Shown piece by piece: positions 43,577 through 52,382 of a stretch of DNA of 64,000 bases. How positions within the stretch are numbered: position 1 is the first letter of the stretch; every line of letters begins with the position of its first letter. The stretch lies in assembly GCF_014257025.1 (NCBI RefSeq), contig NZ_JACMSF010000035.1:1-64000 (forward strand), in the 5' to 3' direction. A program made the position numbers and the translations under genes. The DNA is from Streptomyces cupreus (GTDB lineage Bacteria > Actinomycetota > Actinomycetes > Streptomycetales > Streptomycetaceae). A model generated the notes under the pieces. The model worked only from the letters and a program-made list of their open reading frames with translations. It had not been told where the DNA came from and did no database searches.

Positions 43577-44155
43577 TCAGGCCACACTTCCGGCGCTCTT
43601 CTTGCGGCGCGCCACGTACAGCCCGGTTCCGGCCAGTGCCAGGACGGCGAGCCCGCCCGCGTTCACGGCCGGCGAGGCCAACCCGCCGCCCCCGGTGTGC
43701 ATTCCGCCGCTGGGCTTCTCGTGCTTGCCGCTCCAGGAGTGCTCGTCCTTCTTCGCGCTACCGGAGTCCTCGCTGTCCTTCTCCTTGTAGGTCTCCGGGT
43801 CGTACTTGGGGTCCTTCGCGGTGCCCCAGTCGTCCTCGTTCACCATGGTCAGCGCACCACCACCCGTGTGCATGCCACCCCACGGCGACTCGTGGTTGCT
43901 GTCCTTGCTGTACTCCTTCTCGGACCCCTCTTCGGACTCCTTGCTGTACTCCTTCTCGGACCCCTCTTCGGACTCCTTGCTGTACTCCTTCTCGGACTCC
44001 TTCTCGGACTCCTTGCTGTACTCCTTCTCGGACTCCTTGCTGTGGGAGGAGTCCGTCTGGTCCCATTCGTCCCCGGCCGCGTAAGCACCGGGTGCGCCGA
44101 GAACAAGGACGGTCGAAGCCGCCGCAGTGGCCAGGAGCATGCGAGCAGAGTGCAT
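43577..44155 (-). CDS. Repeat-rich surface protein, probable class F sortase substrate
   Basis: 192 residues. A signal peptide (MHSARMLLATAAASTVLVLG, cleavage near AYAAG) leads to a highly charged repeat region of SKESEKEY units at residues 39-85. The motif GGMHTGGG occurs twice: GMHTG at 94-98 in the middle, and at 151-155 just before a hydrophobic segment (160-182) and a basic tail (RRKK, 183-186). That last part is a sorting-signal layout in which GMHTG could stand for LPxTG. The neighbouring class F sortase is the natural candidate enzyme; the assignment is inference. The ATG at 44155 was chosen over 44230 because it opens a clean signal peptide behind AAGGAA. Confidence 0.82.
   Translation of the reverse strand: MHSARMLLATAAASTVLVLGAPGAYAAGDEWDQTDSSHSKESEKEYSKESEKESEKEYSKESEEGSEKEYSKESEEGSEKEYSKDSNHESPWGGMHTGGGALTMVNEDDWGTAKDPKYDPETYKEKDSEDSGSAKKDEHSWSGKHEKPSGGMHTGGGGLASPAVNAGGLAVLALAGTGLYVARRKKSAGSVA
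43905..44036. repeat. Tandem repeats in the surface protein gene
   Basis: Units start with TTGCTGTACTCCTTCTCGGA at 43905, 43941, 43977 and 44013. The first three are 36 bp long and the last is 24 bp. The first two are identical; the third differs by CTCCTT for CCCTCT, and the fourth is shortened by 12 bp. They encode the SKESEKEY/EEGSEKEY blocks. Copy number could vary by slippage. Confidence 0.85.
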
Positions 44156-44406
44156 TTGACGTTCCTTCCGTCGGCGGCCGGGCAGCTGATGCTTCGTCAG
44201 CTGATATGACCCGCCTCCGACGTGATTCATCGTCAGTCAGCTGTTCTCCCGTCGCCACTCGAGGCGATCACTTGGGTGAACCCGCCCGGATTCCCGGCGG
44301 TCCGCAGAGCCTCAACGCATCTGCTCCCCTCTTGAACAGGCTTGTCCGGCAGGCGAGTTCACCCCGGCCGAGGTCGCTGCGACCACCGCCGTCCGAAGGG
44401 CGGAGG

Positions 44407-46068
44407 TCAGACCGTTGCCAGCAGCGTGGTCAGGACGCTGCGCAGTGCCGACTCGGCATCCATGACCTGCCCTGACGATCGCCAGGCCACGAACCCGTCG
44501 GGTCGCACGAGTACGGCCCCTTCAGGCGTCGTACCGTGGGCGGCCGACCAGTCCGTATCGTCCTCGGGTGTGAGCTCGGCAGCGGGTCCGTTGCCCACCC
44601 GGTACGAAGTCAGCGGGATGGACGTCGCTTCGGCGAGGCGGGTGGCGGCCTTGTGCCAGCCACTCGGGTCATCGGCGTCGCTGAGCAGGACGAATGACCG
44701 TTCGTAGAGGTCCAGAGTGGAGATCCGTTCACCCTGGTGCCGCACCGTCAGGTGGGGTGCCCTGCTGCCGGTTTCACCGGACAGGTCGAGGCGGTCCGGG
44801 ACGACCGGAGCCGCGGGGTCGGCGCCGACGACGGCGCCCTGGGGATAGCGGTAGCCGAGGGCCACGTTGAGGATGCCGCGCTGCGGGCCACCGCCGCCCA
44901 CGGCCGGAGGGGGAGCGAAACCCGGATGGCTGTGCTCGACCGACCGAGCGGCGGCGCGGGCGCTGGTCGCCTCCGCCACCGGGCGGCGCTCGGCGTCGTA
45001 CGAGTCCAGCAGCCCTTCCCCGGCCCAGCCGCCGAGCACCGCGGCCAGCTTCCACGCGAGGTTGTGCGCGTCCTGGATGCCGGTGTTGGAGCCGAAGGCC
45101 CCGGTGGGGGACATCTCGTGGGCCGAGTCGCCGGCCAGGAAGACGCGTCCTGACCGGTAGCTGCGGGCGACTCGTTGGGCGGCGTGCCAGGGAGCCCTGC
45201 CGGTGATCTCCACGTCGAGGTCGGCGACCCCGACCGCGCGGCGGATGTGTGCGACGCACCGCTCGTCGGTGAACTCCTCCAGGGTCTCCCCGTGTTCGGG
45301 ATGCCAGGGCGCGTGGAACACCCAGTGCTCCCGGTTGTCCACGGGCAGCAGCGCGCCGTCGGCGTCCGGGCTGGTCAGATAGCAGACGATGAAGCGGCGG
45401 TCACCCACGACATCGGCCAGGCGGCGGGAGCGGAAGGTGATGCTGACGTTGGAGAACAGATCGCCGGGACCGCTCTGGGCGATGCCGAGCTGCTTCCGGA
45501 CGGGGCTGCGGGGGCCGTCGGCGGCGACGAGGTAGTCCGCGCGGATGGTGGTGTGCTCGCCCGTCTCGCGGTTCTTGACCAGCGCGGTGACGCCGGAGGT
45601 ATCGCTGTCGAACGACATCAGTTCGGTGGCGTACCGCAGGTCGCCGCCGAGCTGTGTGGCGTAGTCGAGCAGAACCGGCTCCAGGTCGTTCTGGCTGCAC
45701 AGGCACCACGAGCTGGGGCTGATCCGGGCCAGTCCGCCGCCCGCGTCGATCTCCCGGAAGAGCCACTCACCCGCGTCGCCGACCAGGGTGGGGGTCTGCA
45801 GGATCCCGTGGTTGTCGGCCAGCGTGGCGGCGGCCTGACGGATCATCGGCTCGACGCCGGCTGTCCGGAACACCTCCATGGTGCGGACGTTGTTGCCCCG
45901 GCCGCGGGGGTGGATGGAGGTGCCGGCGTGGCGCTCCACCAGGGTGTGCCGTACCCCCAGTCGGCCCAGGAACAGCGAGGTCGACAGGCCGACGAGGGAA
46001 CCGCCGACGATAAGGACCGGGACCTGATGGGTCTTGTGGTCGGATTGGTCGGCTCTTTGGTTCATCAC
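44407..46068 (-). CDS. FAD-dependent aromatic hydroxylase (WhiE ORFVIII/SchC type)
   Basis: 553 residues of the PF01494 flavin monooxygenase family. The dinucleotide motif is VLIVGGSLVGLSTSLFLGRLG, the conserved DG motif is ADYLVAADGPRSPVRKQLG, and the second FAD motif is VFLAGDSAHEMSPTGAFGSNTGIQDAHNLAWKL. A thioredoxin-like C-terminal domain is present, as in polyketide hydroxylases. It would hydroxylate the pigment polyketide using NAD(P)H and O2. In the known whiE cluster this gene is divergent; here it lies on the same strand, 1.8 kb upstream of the main operon and separated by the sortase genes. The ATG at 46068 begins MMNQRADQSDH. Confidence 0.92.
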   Translation of the reverse strand: MMNQRADQSDHKTHQVPVLIVGGSLVGLSTSLFLGRLGVRHTLVERHAGTSIHPRGRGNNVRTMEVFRTAGVEPMIRQAAATLADNHGILQTPTLVGDAGEWLFREIDAGGGLARISPSSWCLCSQNDLEPVLLDYATQLGGDLRYATELMSFDSDTSGVTALVKNRETGEHTTIRADYLVAADGPRSPVRKQLGIAQSGPGDLFSNVSITFRSRRLADVVGDRRFIVCYLTSPDADGALLPVDNREHWVFHAPWHPEHGETLEEFTDERCVAHIRRAVGVADLDVEITGRAPWHAAQRVARSYRSGRVFLAGDSAHEMSPTGAFGSNTGIQDAHNLAWKLAAVLGGWAGEGLLDSYDAERRPVAEATSARAAARSVEHSHPGFAPPPAVGGGGPQRGILNVALGYRYPQGAVVGADPAAPVVPDRLDLSGETGSRAPHLTVRHQGERISTLDLYERSFVLLSDADDPSGWHKAATRLAEATSIPLTSYRVGNGPAAELTPEDDTDWSAAHGTTPEGAVLVRPDGFVAWRSSGQVMDAESALRSVLTTLLATV

Positions 46069-46226
46069 TCGCCTCCAGCGGGTAGTGTCCGTTGACTCGG
46101 CCGGATACGGCCGGGAGCTTCATGCCTGCCCCGCGGTGCGTACGCGGGCTCAAGCTTTCACCCGCTTAACTCGCCCGGTTCGCCGAGTCGGCGGGCACAC
46201 GGAGGATCACCCGTGCGCGCCGGCCG

Positions 46227-46344
46227 GATGACGCTGACGCTGGCGTCGGTCACGGCCCCGGCCACAACCTGATCGCGGCCGGGGCCGCGGCGGCCGCCGT
46301 CGCCGCGGTACGCGCCCTGCCCACGGAGCACCTGGGGTCCGGTG
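46227..46344 (+). pseudogene. Possible relic of an M20-type peptidase gene
   Basis: In the 323-bp gap between the hydroxylase start and the ABC operon end, one plus-strand frame reads DDADAGVGHGPGHNLIAAGA followed by an Ala-rich helix and VRALPTEHLGS. This resembles the GHACGHNLIAAG metal-site region of M20 peptidases, with Pro for Cys. No start, upstream half or downstream continuation is present. It may be what is left of a deleted gene; chance similarity in Ala-rich DNA cannot be excluded. The rest of the gap holds the hydroxylase upstream region and the ABC terminator. Confidence 0.35.
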
Positions 46345-46355
46345 AAGGCGCCGGT

Positions 46356-46387
46356 GGCGCCCCGGCCCGAGCGTGGGTCGGGGCGCC
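46356..46387 (-). terminator. Terminator of the ABC transporter operon
   Basis: GGCGCCCCGGCCC (46356-46368) pairs with GGGTCGGGGCGCC (46375-46387) with one mismatch, loop 6 nt. It lies just after the ATPase gene stop on the minus strand. Confidence 0.7.
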
Positions 46388-46391
46388 TTCC

Positions 46392-47519
46392 TCACGGAGC
46401 GATCGTCAGCAAGTCGCGCTGTTCCTCGGGGAGTTCGACCTTGTCCGCGTACAGGAGCGCGTCGGCGGGCTCGAAGACGAGGGACACCTCCCCGGAGAGG
46501 CCGCCGCGGCCGCTGAGGACCTGGACGACCTGGTCGCCGAGGCGGACGTCGTACTCGTAGCGGGAGCCGACGTAGGAGCTGGTGAGGACCTGGGTCGTCA
46601 GACGGTTGGTGCCGGATGCCGTACCGGACTGCGGGACGACCTCCAGGCGCTCGGGACGGATCGCCACCGTGACGGACTCGCCGCCCGCGACGCGCTCTTC
46701 GCTGTCGACCTGCACCACGTCGGTGCTGCAGTCGAGGAGGATCCGGTACCGCTTGCCCTCCTGCCCGACCACCCGGCCGGTGAGGAAGTTGCAGCGGCCG
46801 ACGAAGGCGGCCACCGCGGGGGCGGCGGGCCGCTCGTAGATCTCGTGCGGCGTGCCGATCTGGATCATGTTGCCGCCCTCCATGACCGCGATCCGGTCGC
46901 TGAGGGCGAGGGCCTCGTCCTGGTCGTGGGTGACGTAGACGGTGGTGATGCCCAGCTCCACCTGTAGGCGCTTGAGCCACGCGCGGGCCTGCTCGCGGAG
47001 CTTGGCGTCGAGGTTGGACAGCGGCTCGTCGAGCAGCAGCACCGTCGGGGAGTAGACCAGGGCGCGGGCGAGCGCGACCCGCTGCTGCTGGCCGCCGGAG
47101 AGCTGGTGCGGGTAGCGGCCGCTCAGCTCGGCGAGGCCGACCTTGTCGAGCGCGTCGTGGATCAGGGTCTTCTGCTTGTCCTTGGGGACCTTGCGGATGT
47201 TGAGGGGCAGCGCGAGGTTCTTCGCGATGGTCATGTGCGGCCACAGCGCGTAGGACTGGAACACCATGCCGAGGTTGCGTTCCTCTGGCGGCAGGAACAC
47301 GCCGGCCGAGGCGTCGACGAAGGGTCTTCCGCCGACGGTGATGGAGCCCTCGGTGGGCTGTTCGAGTCCGGCTATGCAGTTGAGCGTCGTGGACTTGCCG
47401 CAGCCACTGGCTCCCAGGAGGGTGAAGAACTCGCCGTCCTTGATGGTGAAGGTGACGTCGCGCAGGACGGAGTTGTCCCCGAACGTCTTGGCCAGGTTCT
47501 TCACGGTCACCTCAGGCAT
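46392..47519 (-). CDS. ABC transporter ATP-binding protein (iron/AfuC-type)
   Basis: 375 residues. Walker A is GASGCGKSTT near residue 36, the Q-loop FQSYALWPHMT, signature LSGGQQQRVALARAL, Walker B TVLLLDEPLSNLD, and the switch His in VYVTHDQDEALAL. A C-terminal TOBE domain is present (VTVAIRPERLEVVPQ, VSLVFEPADALLY). It energises the importer encoded by the two upstream genes; its start overlaps the permease stop by 8 bp. The class (PotA/FbpC-like) includes iron, thiamine, spermidine and phosphonate importers. Confidence 0.94.
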   Translation of the reverse strand: MPEVTVKNLAKTFGDNSVLRDVTFTIKDGEFFTLLGASGCGKSTTLNCIAGLEQPTEGSITVGGRPFVDASAGVFLPPEERNLGMVFQSYALWPHMTIAKNLALPLNIRKVPKDKQKTLIHDALDKVGLAELSGRYPHQLSGGQQQRVALARALVYSPTVLLLDEPLSNLDAKLREQARAWLKRLQVELGITTVYVTHDQDEALALSDRIAVMEGGNMIQIGTPHEIYERPAAPAVAAFVGRCNFLTGRVVGQEGKRYRILLDCSTDVVQVDSEERVAGGESVTVAIRPERLEVVPQSGTASGTNRLTTQVLTSSYVGSRYEYDVRLGDQVVQVLSGRGGLSGEVSLVFEPADALLYADKVELPEEQRDLLTIAP

Positions 47520-49281
47520 GGTGCTTTCCCTTCATGAGCAGGCCCGCGAGAGCGACGAAGACCGCGGTGATGGCGATCTGGAGGGTCGCCAGAGCGGCGA
47601 CCGATCCGGCCCTGCCCTGGGTCCAGAGGCTGAGCATGGTGGTTCCGAGGATGTTGTTGTCCGCGGAGCTGAGGAACACCGCGGGGGAGTATTCCTTGAG
47701 CATGATCACGAAGGTGAGGATCAGCGCCCCGGCGAACGCCGGGGTGATGAGGGCCCGCAGGACGCGGAAGAACGTCATCACCCAGTCGGCGCCGGAGACC
47801 CGGGCCGCGTCGTCCAGTTCGCCGCCGATCTGCATGATCGCCGGCGCGACCGAGCCGAACGCACTGGGCAGGGCGCGCATGCCGAAGGCGATGATGACGG
47901 CGTAGATGGTGCCCTGCAGCACCGAGCCGATGCCGAACGGGGCGAGCGCGAAAGCCCAGAAGAAGCCGATACCGATGATGATGCCGGGCAGCGACTGCGG
48001 GATCAGCGCGAGGTACTCCACGGCGCGGCCGAAGCGGAAGGTGGAGCGGCGGGCGACTATCACCGCGAGCACCGCGATGGCGCTGATCGTCACCGAGCCG
48101 ACTCCGGCGACGATGAGGCTGTTCCAGAGGGACTGCACGTAGTTGTCGGAGTCGAAGACGATCTCGTAGTTCTGCGTGGTGACCGTCTTCAGCGGCGACT
48201 GGAGCGGGGTGAACACCAGCGTGAAGGAGCGGAGGACCAGGCCGGTGATCGGGATGAGGGCGCCGGCGATGACGTAGAGCCAGATGCAGACGATGCTCAC
48301 CCACTTCAGCCAGCCGAGATCCAGCTTGCGGGGGCGGGTCACCTTCCCGCGTACGGACACGAAGCGGGCGGCATCCTTGAGCAGCTTGGCCTGCACCGCC
48401 ACCAGGCTCAGGGTGACGACGAGGATGATCGTGGAGGCGGCGCCCAGCATCGTGTAGTCGGGGTCCACCGACTGCAGGCCGTTGCGGTACAGGAACGTCG
48501 AGAACACGTCGATGTTCACCGGCTGGCCGTACAGCAGCGGCACGCTCAGGGTTTCGAGGGAGACGGAGAACACCAGGATGGCGCTGTAGACGATGGGCGG
48601 CCGGAGCATCGGGACGACCACCTGCAGCAGGATCCGCAGCGGTCCGGCGCCGCAGACCTGGGCCGCCGACTCCAGGGAGGCGTCCGACTGGCGCAGTGCG
48701 CCCGCGCAGAACACGTAGGCGATCGGGGCGAGTGCCACGGCCTCCGTGAGCGCCATCCCGGGAATCGAGTAGAGGTTCCACGGCACGCTGCCGAGGACCT
48801 GCTGGACCTTGATGCTGACGAACCCGGCCGGGCCGTACATGATGATCCAGCCGAAGCCCAGGATCAGCGAGGAGATGAAGAACGGCCACTGCATCGCCAG
48901 GGCGATCAGCCGGCCGCCCGGCAGCTTCGTGCGGACCACCACGACCGCCATCGGGATCGCGATGGCCAGGCTCAGCAGCGTGGTCAGCCCGGCGAACAGC
49001 AGCGTGTTGAGCGCTACGTCGCCGAAGCCCGCGTCGGTGAAGAGCCTGGTGTAGCCGCTGAGGGTGAAGGCGCCGCCTGCTTCGTAGAGCGGGCGGTTGC
49101 GCACGCTCTGGTAGAGGGTCGGGACGATCGGGGCCAGGACCAGGAGGGCGAGGAACGCGAGGACTGCGTACTGGACGACCTGGTCCCGTCCGATGCCGAG
49201 GGGGCGGCGGTAGCGCGGCGGCTTGAACGTTTTCTCATGTTCGCCGGCCGGTGTGCGGGTCGGCTGGGTCAGGGTTGACAT
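47512..49281 (-). CDS. Double-domain ABC transporter permease (FbpB-type)
   Basis: 589 residues with about twelve membrane segments in two homologous halves. Each half carries an EAA-type loop: ESAAQVCGAGPLRILLQVVVPMLRP in the first and DDAARVSGADWVMTFFRVLRALI in the second. The fused two-domain form is typical of iron(III) and related importers such as FbpB/SfuB. The ATG at 49281 (MSTLTQPTRTPAG) follows a GGAGCC site, 30 bp after the binding-protein gene. The three genes form an operon reading SBP, permease, ATPase. Confidence 0.93.
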   Translation of the reverse strand: MSTLTQPTRTPAGEHEKTFKPPRYRRPLGIGRDQVVQYAVLAFLALLVLAPIVPTLYQSVRNRPLYEAGGAFTLSGYTRLFTDAGFGDVALNTLLFAGLTTLLSLAIAIPMAVVVVRTKLPGGRLIALAMQWPFFISSLILGFGWIIMYGPAGFVSIKVQQVLGSVPWNLYSIPGMALTEAVALAPIAYVFCAGALRQSDASLESAAQVCGAGPLRILLQVVVPMLRPPIVYSAILVFSVSLETLSVPLLYGQPVNIDVFSTFLYRNGLQSVDPDYTMLGAASTIILVVTLSLVAVQAKLLKDAARFVSVRGKVTRPRKLDLGWLKWVSIVCIWLYVIAGALIPITGLVLRSFTLVFTPLQSPLKTVTTQNYEIVFDSDNYVQSLWNSLIVAGVGSVTISAIAVLAVIVARRSTFRFGRAVEYLALIPQSLPGIIIGIGFFWAFALAPFGIGSVLQGTIYAVIIAFGMRALPSAFGSVAPAIMQIGGELDDAARVSGADWVMTFFRVLRALITPAFAGALILTFVIMLKEYSPAVFLSSADNNILGTTMLSLWTQGRAGSVAALATLQIAITAVFVALAGLLMKGKHHA

Positions 49282-49311
49282 CTGTTCTGGCTCCGATCGT
49301 CCCTTCCGGGG

Positions 49312-50451
49312 CTACTTCTTGAGGAGACCGTTGAACCGGTCGAGCCAGGCGTCGGCGTCGTTCTTCGCGACGGCCGCGTAGTCGACGAGGATGATCTTGT
49401 CCTCGCCGACCTCGTCGACGACCTCCTGGTAGGTGTGCAGGCCCTCGCCCTCGACGCCCTCCCGGTAGGACGCCAGGCCGCCCTCGGCGACCGCGCGCTG
49501 ACCCTCCTCCGAGAGCGCGAAGTCCAGGAAGAGCTTCGAGGTCGCCGGGTGCGGCGCCTCGGCGGCGACTCCGATGCCGCGGGGCAGGACCACGGTGCCG
49601 TCCTCGGGGAAGACGATCTTCACCAGCCCGGCGCTGTCCTCGACGACCGGGTACGCGGGCGAGGCGCTGATCAGGAAGCCGGCCGTGTACTCACCGGCGA
49701 CGATCTTCTCCAGCTGGGTACCGGAGGAGGTCTCGGGACGGGTCAGCGGGAGGATCTTCTCCAGCGAGTCCCATGCCTCGGGGTTGCCCTCGGTGAGCGC
49801 ACGGGTGACCGTGAAGCCGAACGAGCCCTCCGGGTCGCGGACCGTGACCTTGTTCTTGAACTTGCCCTCGTCGGCACTGACGATCTCGGCCAGGTCGGCG
49901 ATGCCGGTCGGGGGCTTCTCCATCAGGGCGGTGTTGTAGGCGATCGTCATCGGGTCCTGCGACATCGAGTAGACGCTGGGCAGCAGTTCCGCGGATTCGC
50001 CGAGCTCGGACAGCTCCGGGGACTGGTACTCCAGGACCGTGTTCTCGCGCGCGGAGAAGTTCGCCCAGGCGCTCGCCGCGCTGGAGATCAGCACGTCCGC
50101 CGGGGAAGAGCCGGCCGCGTTCTCCGAGAGGACCTTCTGGAACAGCTCGTCGCTGTCGAGCTCGTTGACCGAGACGGTCTTGATCCAGTCGTACTTCTTC
50201 TTGAAGTCGCGGACGACGGGGGCCATGTTCTCGTCGCCGAGGTTGGAGTAGACGGTGAGCTTGCCGCCCTCCTTCCTGGCCTCCTCGATCAGAGCGTCGT
50301 AGTCCGCGGGGTAGTAGGCGGGCTGCTCGCCGGCGACGATCTTGTTCTCCGCCACCTCGGGCGCGTCACTGTCGCCTCCGCAGGCGGTCAGCGCGCCGCC
50401 GAGCGTGAGCGCCAGGACGAATGCGGTCGCGGAGCGGTGGGTTCTGGTCAT
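49312..50451 (-). CDS. Extracellular solute-binding lipoprotein (iron-type ABC importer)
   Basis: 379 residues. The lipobox GGALTACGG gives a lipid-modified Cys near residue 24. The mature domain is a periplasmic-binding-protein class II fold: KEGGKLTVYSNLGDENMAPVVRDFKKKY, DVLISSAASAWANF, SQDPMTIAYNTALM, AGEYTAGFLISASPAYPVV, GTVVLPRGIGVAAEAPHP. It resembles the Fe(III)/AfuA-FbpA class and also organophosphonate binders; the ligand is not fixed by sequence. It is first in the operon and divergent from the sensor kinase gene, which probably controls it. Confidence 0.92.
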   Translation of the reverse strand: MTRTHRSATAFVLALTLGGALTACGGDSDAPEVAENKIVAGEQPAYYPADYDALIEEARKEGGKLTVYSNLGDENMAPVVRDFKKKYDWIKTVSVNELDSDELFQKVLSENAAGSSPADVLISSAASAWANFSARENTVLEYQSPELSELGESAELLPSVYSMSQDPMTIAYNTALMEKPPTGIADLAEIVSADEGKFKNKVTVRDPEGSFGFTVTRALTEGNPEAWDSLEKILPLTRPETSSGTQLEKIVAGEYTAGFLISASPAYPVVEDSAGLVKIVFPEDGTVVLPRGIGVAAEAPHPATSKLFLDFALSEEGQRAVAEGGLASYREGVEGEGLHTYQEVVDEVGEDKIILVDYAAVAKNDADAWLDRFNGLLKK

Positions 50452-50544
50452 GGTTGTCCTCCTCGTGCGTGCCCGCCGGCACCTGTTTCGGGGAGGCTAG
50501 GAGTGACCGGAGCCACACCGGCAGTCTTGTGGGCGCAACCTGCT

Positions 50545-50558
50545 CTTGTGCTCACAAG
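50545..50558. promoter_or_regulatory. Inverted repeat between the ABC operon and the two-component genes
   Basis: CTTGTG-CT-CACAAG is a perfect 6-2-6 inverted repeat in the 272-bp divergent region, 94 bp upstream of the binding-protein start. CTTGTG also occurs at 50526, and GTTGTG at 50572. It is a candidate site for the adjacent response regulator. Confidence 0.45.
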
Positions 50559-50723
50559 CCTCGTTCTGCTCGTTGTGCCGACGCCGTGGCGACGGAAACA
50601 CGCCACAGGTCTGGGCAGCAGCCTCTCGGGCGCTTACCTTGCGTTCACAACTGCGTCAATCGGATGAATCAGTCCATGAGGCGGCGAGTGGCGTCGGGTG
50701 ACCAGGAAAGTTGAGGTGGGCAG

Positions 50724-52382
50724 GTGCGAATCCCCCGGCCCCGGCGTGTCTTTGCCCAGGTGCTGGCCATGCAGCTGGCCATCACCACCGGGGTGACGAT
50801 TCTGGCCACCGGCCTGTTCCTCGCCCCGTTCGGCTCCCAGCTCGACGACCAGGCGATGCGCCGGGCGCTTGCCATCGCCCAGACCGCCGCCGAGCCGGAC
50901 GTCGCGCGCGATCTGGTCGCCACCGAGCCGAGCGCGTCGGGGCCTGTGCAACAGGAGGCCGAACGCATACGCGGAGCCACCGGGGCGCTGTACGTCGTCG
51001 TGATGGACACCCACGGCGTGCGCTGGTCGCACACCAACCCGGCCGCGATCGGCTACCACGTCTCCACGGATCCCGGTCGTGTGCTCGCCGGAAACGAGGT
51101 CATGGAGATCGACACCGGAACGCTCGGCCGCTCCGCCCGCGCCAAGGTGCCGCTGCGCGACGACCGGGGCGAGATCGTGGGGGCGGTCTCGGTCGGCATC
51201 GCCTACGGCAGCGTCCGCGACCAGCTGTTCGGCGCGGTTCCCGGGATGCTGCTGTACGCGGGCGCAGCGCTCGCCGTCGGTGTCCTGGCCGCGCTCCTGG
51301 TCTCCCGCAGTGTGCGCCGCCGCACCCACGGCGTCGCCTTCGCCGATATCTCCGCCCTCCTCGACGAGCGCGAGGCGATGCTGCACGGCGTCCGGGAGGG
51401 CGTCGTCGCCTGTGACCGGCGCGGCAGGATCCGCCTGGTCAACGACGAGGCCAGGAGACTGCTGAACCTCGAAGCGGATGCCACCGGACACACCCCGGAC
51501 GAGGCCCTGCCCCCGGGCCGAACGGCGGACGTGCTGGCCGGACGCGTCGACGGCGCCGACCTGCTGACCGTCAGCGGCGGCCGGGTACTGGTCGCCAACC
51601 GCATGCCGACCCGGGACGGCGGGACGGTGGTGACGCTGCGCGACCGCACCGAACTGGAACTCCTGGGCCGCGAACTGGACAGCACGCAAGGTCTGCTGGA
51701 CGCGCTGCGCGCCCAGGGCCACGAACACGCCAACCGCCTGCACACCCTCCTCGGGCTGATCGAGATCGGCCGCCACGACCGGGCCGCGCAGCTCATCGCC
51801 GATGTCGCCCACACCCACCGCGCGTCCGCCGAACAGATCGCCGAGCGGATACGGGACCCGCTGCTGTCGGCGCTGCTGGTCGGCAAGTCCGCCGTCGCCG
51901 CCGAACTCGGCGTACCCCTGCGCCTGTCCCCCGCCGCGCTGCTGGCCGACCGGGTGGTCGACCCGCGGGACCTTGTCACCGTCCTGGGCAACCTCATCGA
52001 CAACGCGGTGGACGCGGTGGCCGGGCACCGGCCCTCCGATCCCTTCATCGAGGTGGAGCTGCGGGCCGAGGGCACCACCGCTGTTCTGCGCGTGGCCGAC
52101 AACGGGCCGGGCATACCGCCCGAGATGCGCGAGCGGGTGTTCACCGAGGGCTGGTCCACCAAACCCCCGGACCACCGCCCGCACGGCCGGGGCATCGGTC
52201 TGGCCCTGGTCAGGCGACTCGCCGAACGCTACGGCGGAACGGCCGGGGTCACCGCCCGCACCGGCGGAGGCGCCGTCCTCACCGTCGTCCTGCCCGAAGC
52301 GCTCGCCGCCGATGTCCCCGCCGACATCGCGGACGACAGCGTCCCCGCAGATCAGCTCGCCGCCTCAGGAGAGTCCCGATGA
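50724..52382 (+). CDS. DcuS/CitA-like sensor histidine kinase
   Basis: 552 residues from the GTG at 50724, behind GAGGTGG. An N-terminal membrane helix (VLAMQLAITTGVTILATGLFLAPFG) and a second one at about residues 172-195 flank an extracytoplasmic PDC/CitA-type sensor domain (RIRGATGALYVVVMDTHGVRWSHTNP). A cytoplasmic PAS region follows, then the kinase: phosphoacceptor region RAQGHEHANRLHTLLGLIEIG, N-box NLIDNAVDAV, G1 DNGPGIPPEM and G2 HGRGIGLALV. These kinases sense small ligands such as carboxylates. The response regulator gene overlaps its stop (ATGA). Confidence 0.93.
   Translation: MRIPRPRRVFAQVLAMQLAITTGVTILATGLFLAPFGSQLDDQAMRRALAIAQTAAEPDVARDLVATEPSASGPVQQEAERIRGATGALYVVVMDTHGVRWSHTNPAAIGYHVSTDPGRVLAGNEVMEIDTGTLGRSARAKVPLRDDRGEIVGAVSVGIAYGSVRDQLFGAVPGMLLYAGAALAVGVLAALLVSRSVRRRTHGVAFADISALLDEREAMLHGVREGVVACDRRGRIRLVNDEARRLLNLEADATGHTPDEALPPGRTADVLAGRVDGADLLTVSGGRVLVANRMPTRDGGTVVTLRDRTELELLGRELDSTQGLLDALRAQGHEHANRLHTLLGLIEIGRHDRAAQLIADVAHTHRASAEQIAERIRDPLLSALLVGKSAVAAELGVPLRLSPAALLADRVVDPRDLVTVLGNLIDNAVDAVAGHRPSDPFIEVELRAEGTTAVLRVADNGPGIPPEMRERVFTEGWSTKPPDHRPHGRGIGLALVRRLAERYGGTAGVTARTGGGAVLTVVLPEALAADVPADIADDSVPADQLAASGESR

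Noticed and set aside
43905-44036. Tandem repeats considered as a CRISPR array
   Set aside because: Units are contiguous without unique spacers and encode in-frame SKESEKEY repeats.
47266-49278. 670-codon plus-strand frame opposite the ABC permease
   Set aside because: Highly charged, low-complexity shadow; the minus-strand permease has two EAA loops and about twelve membrane segments.
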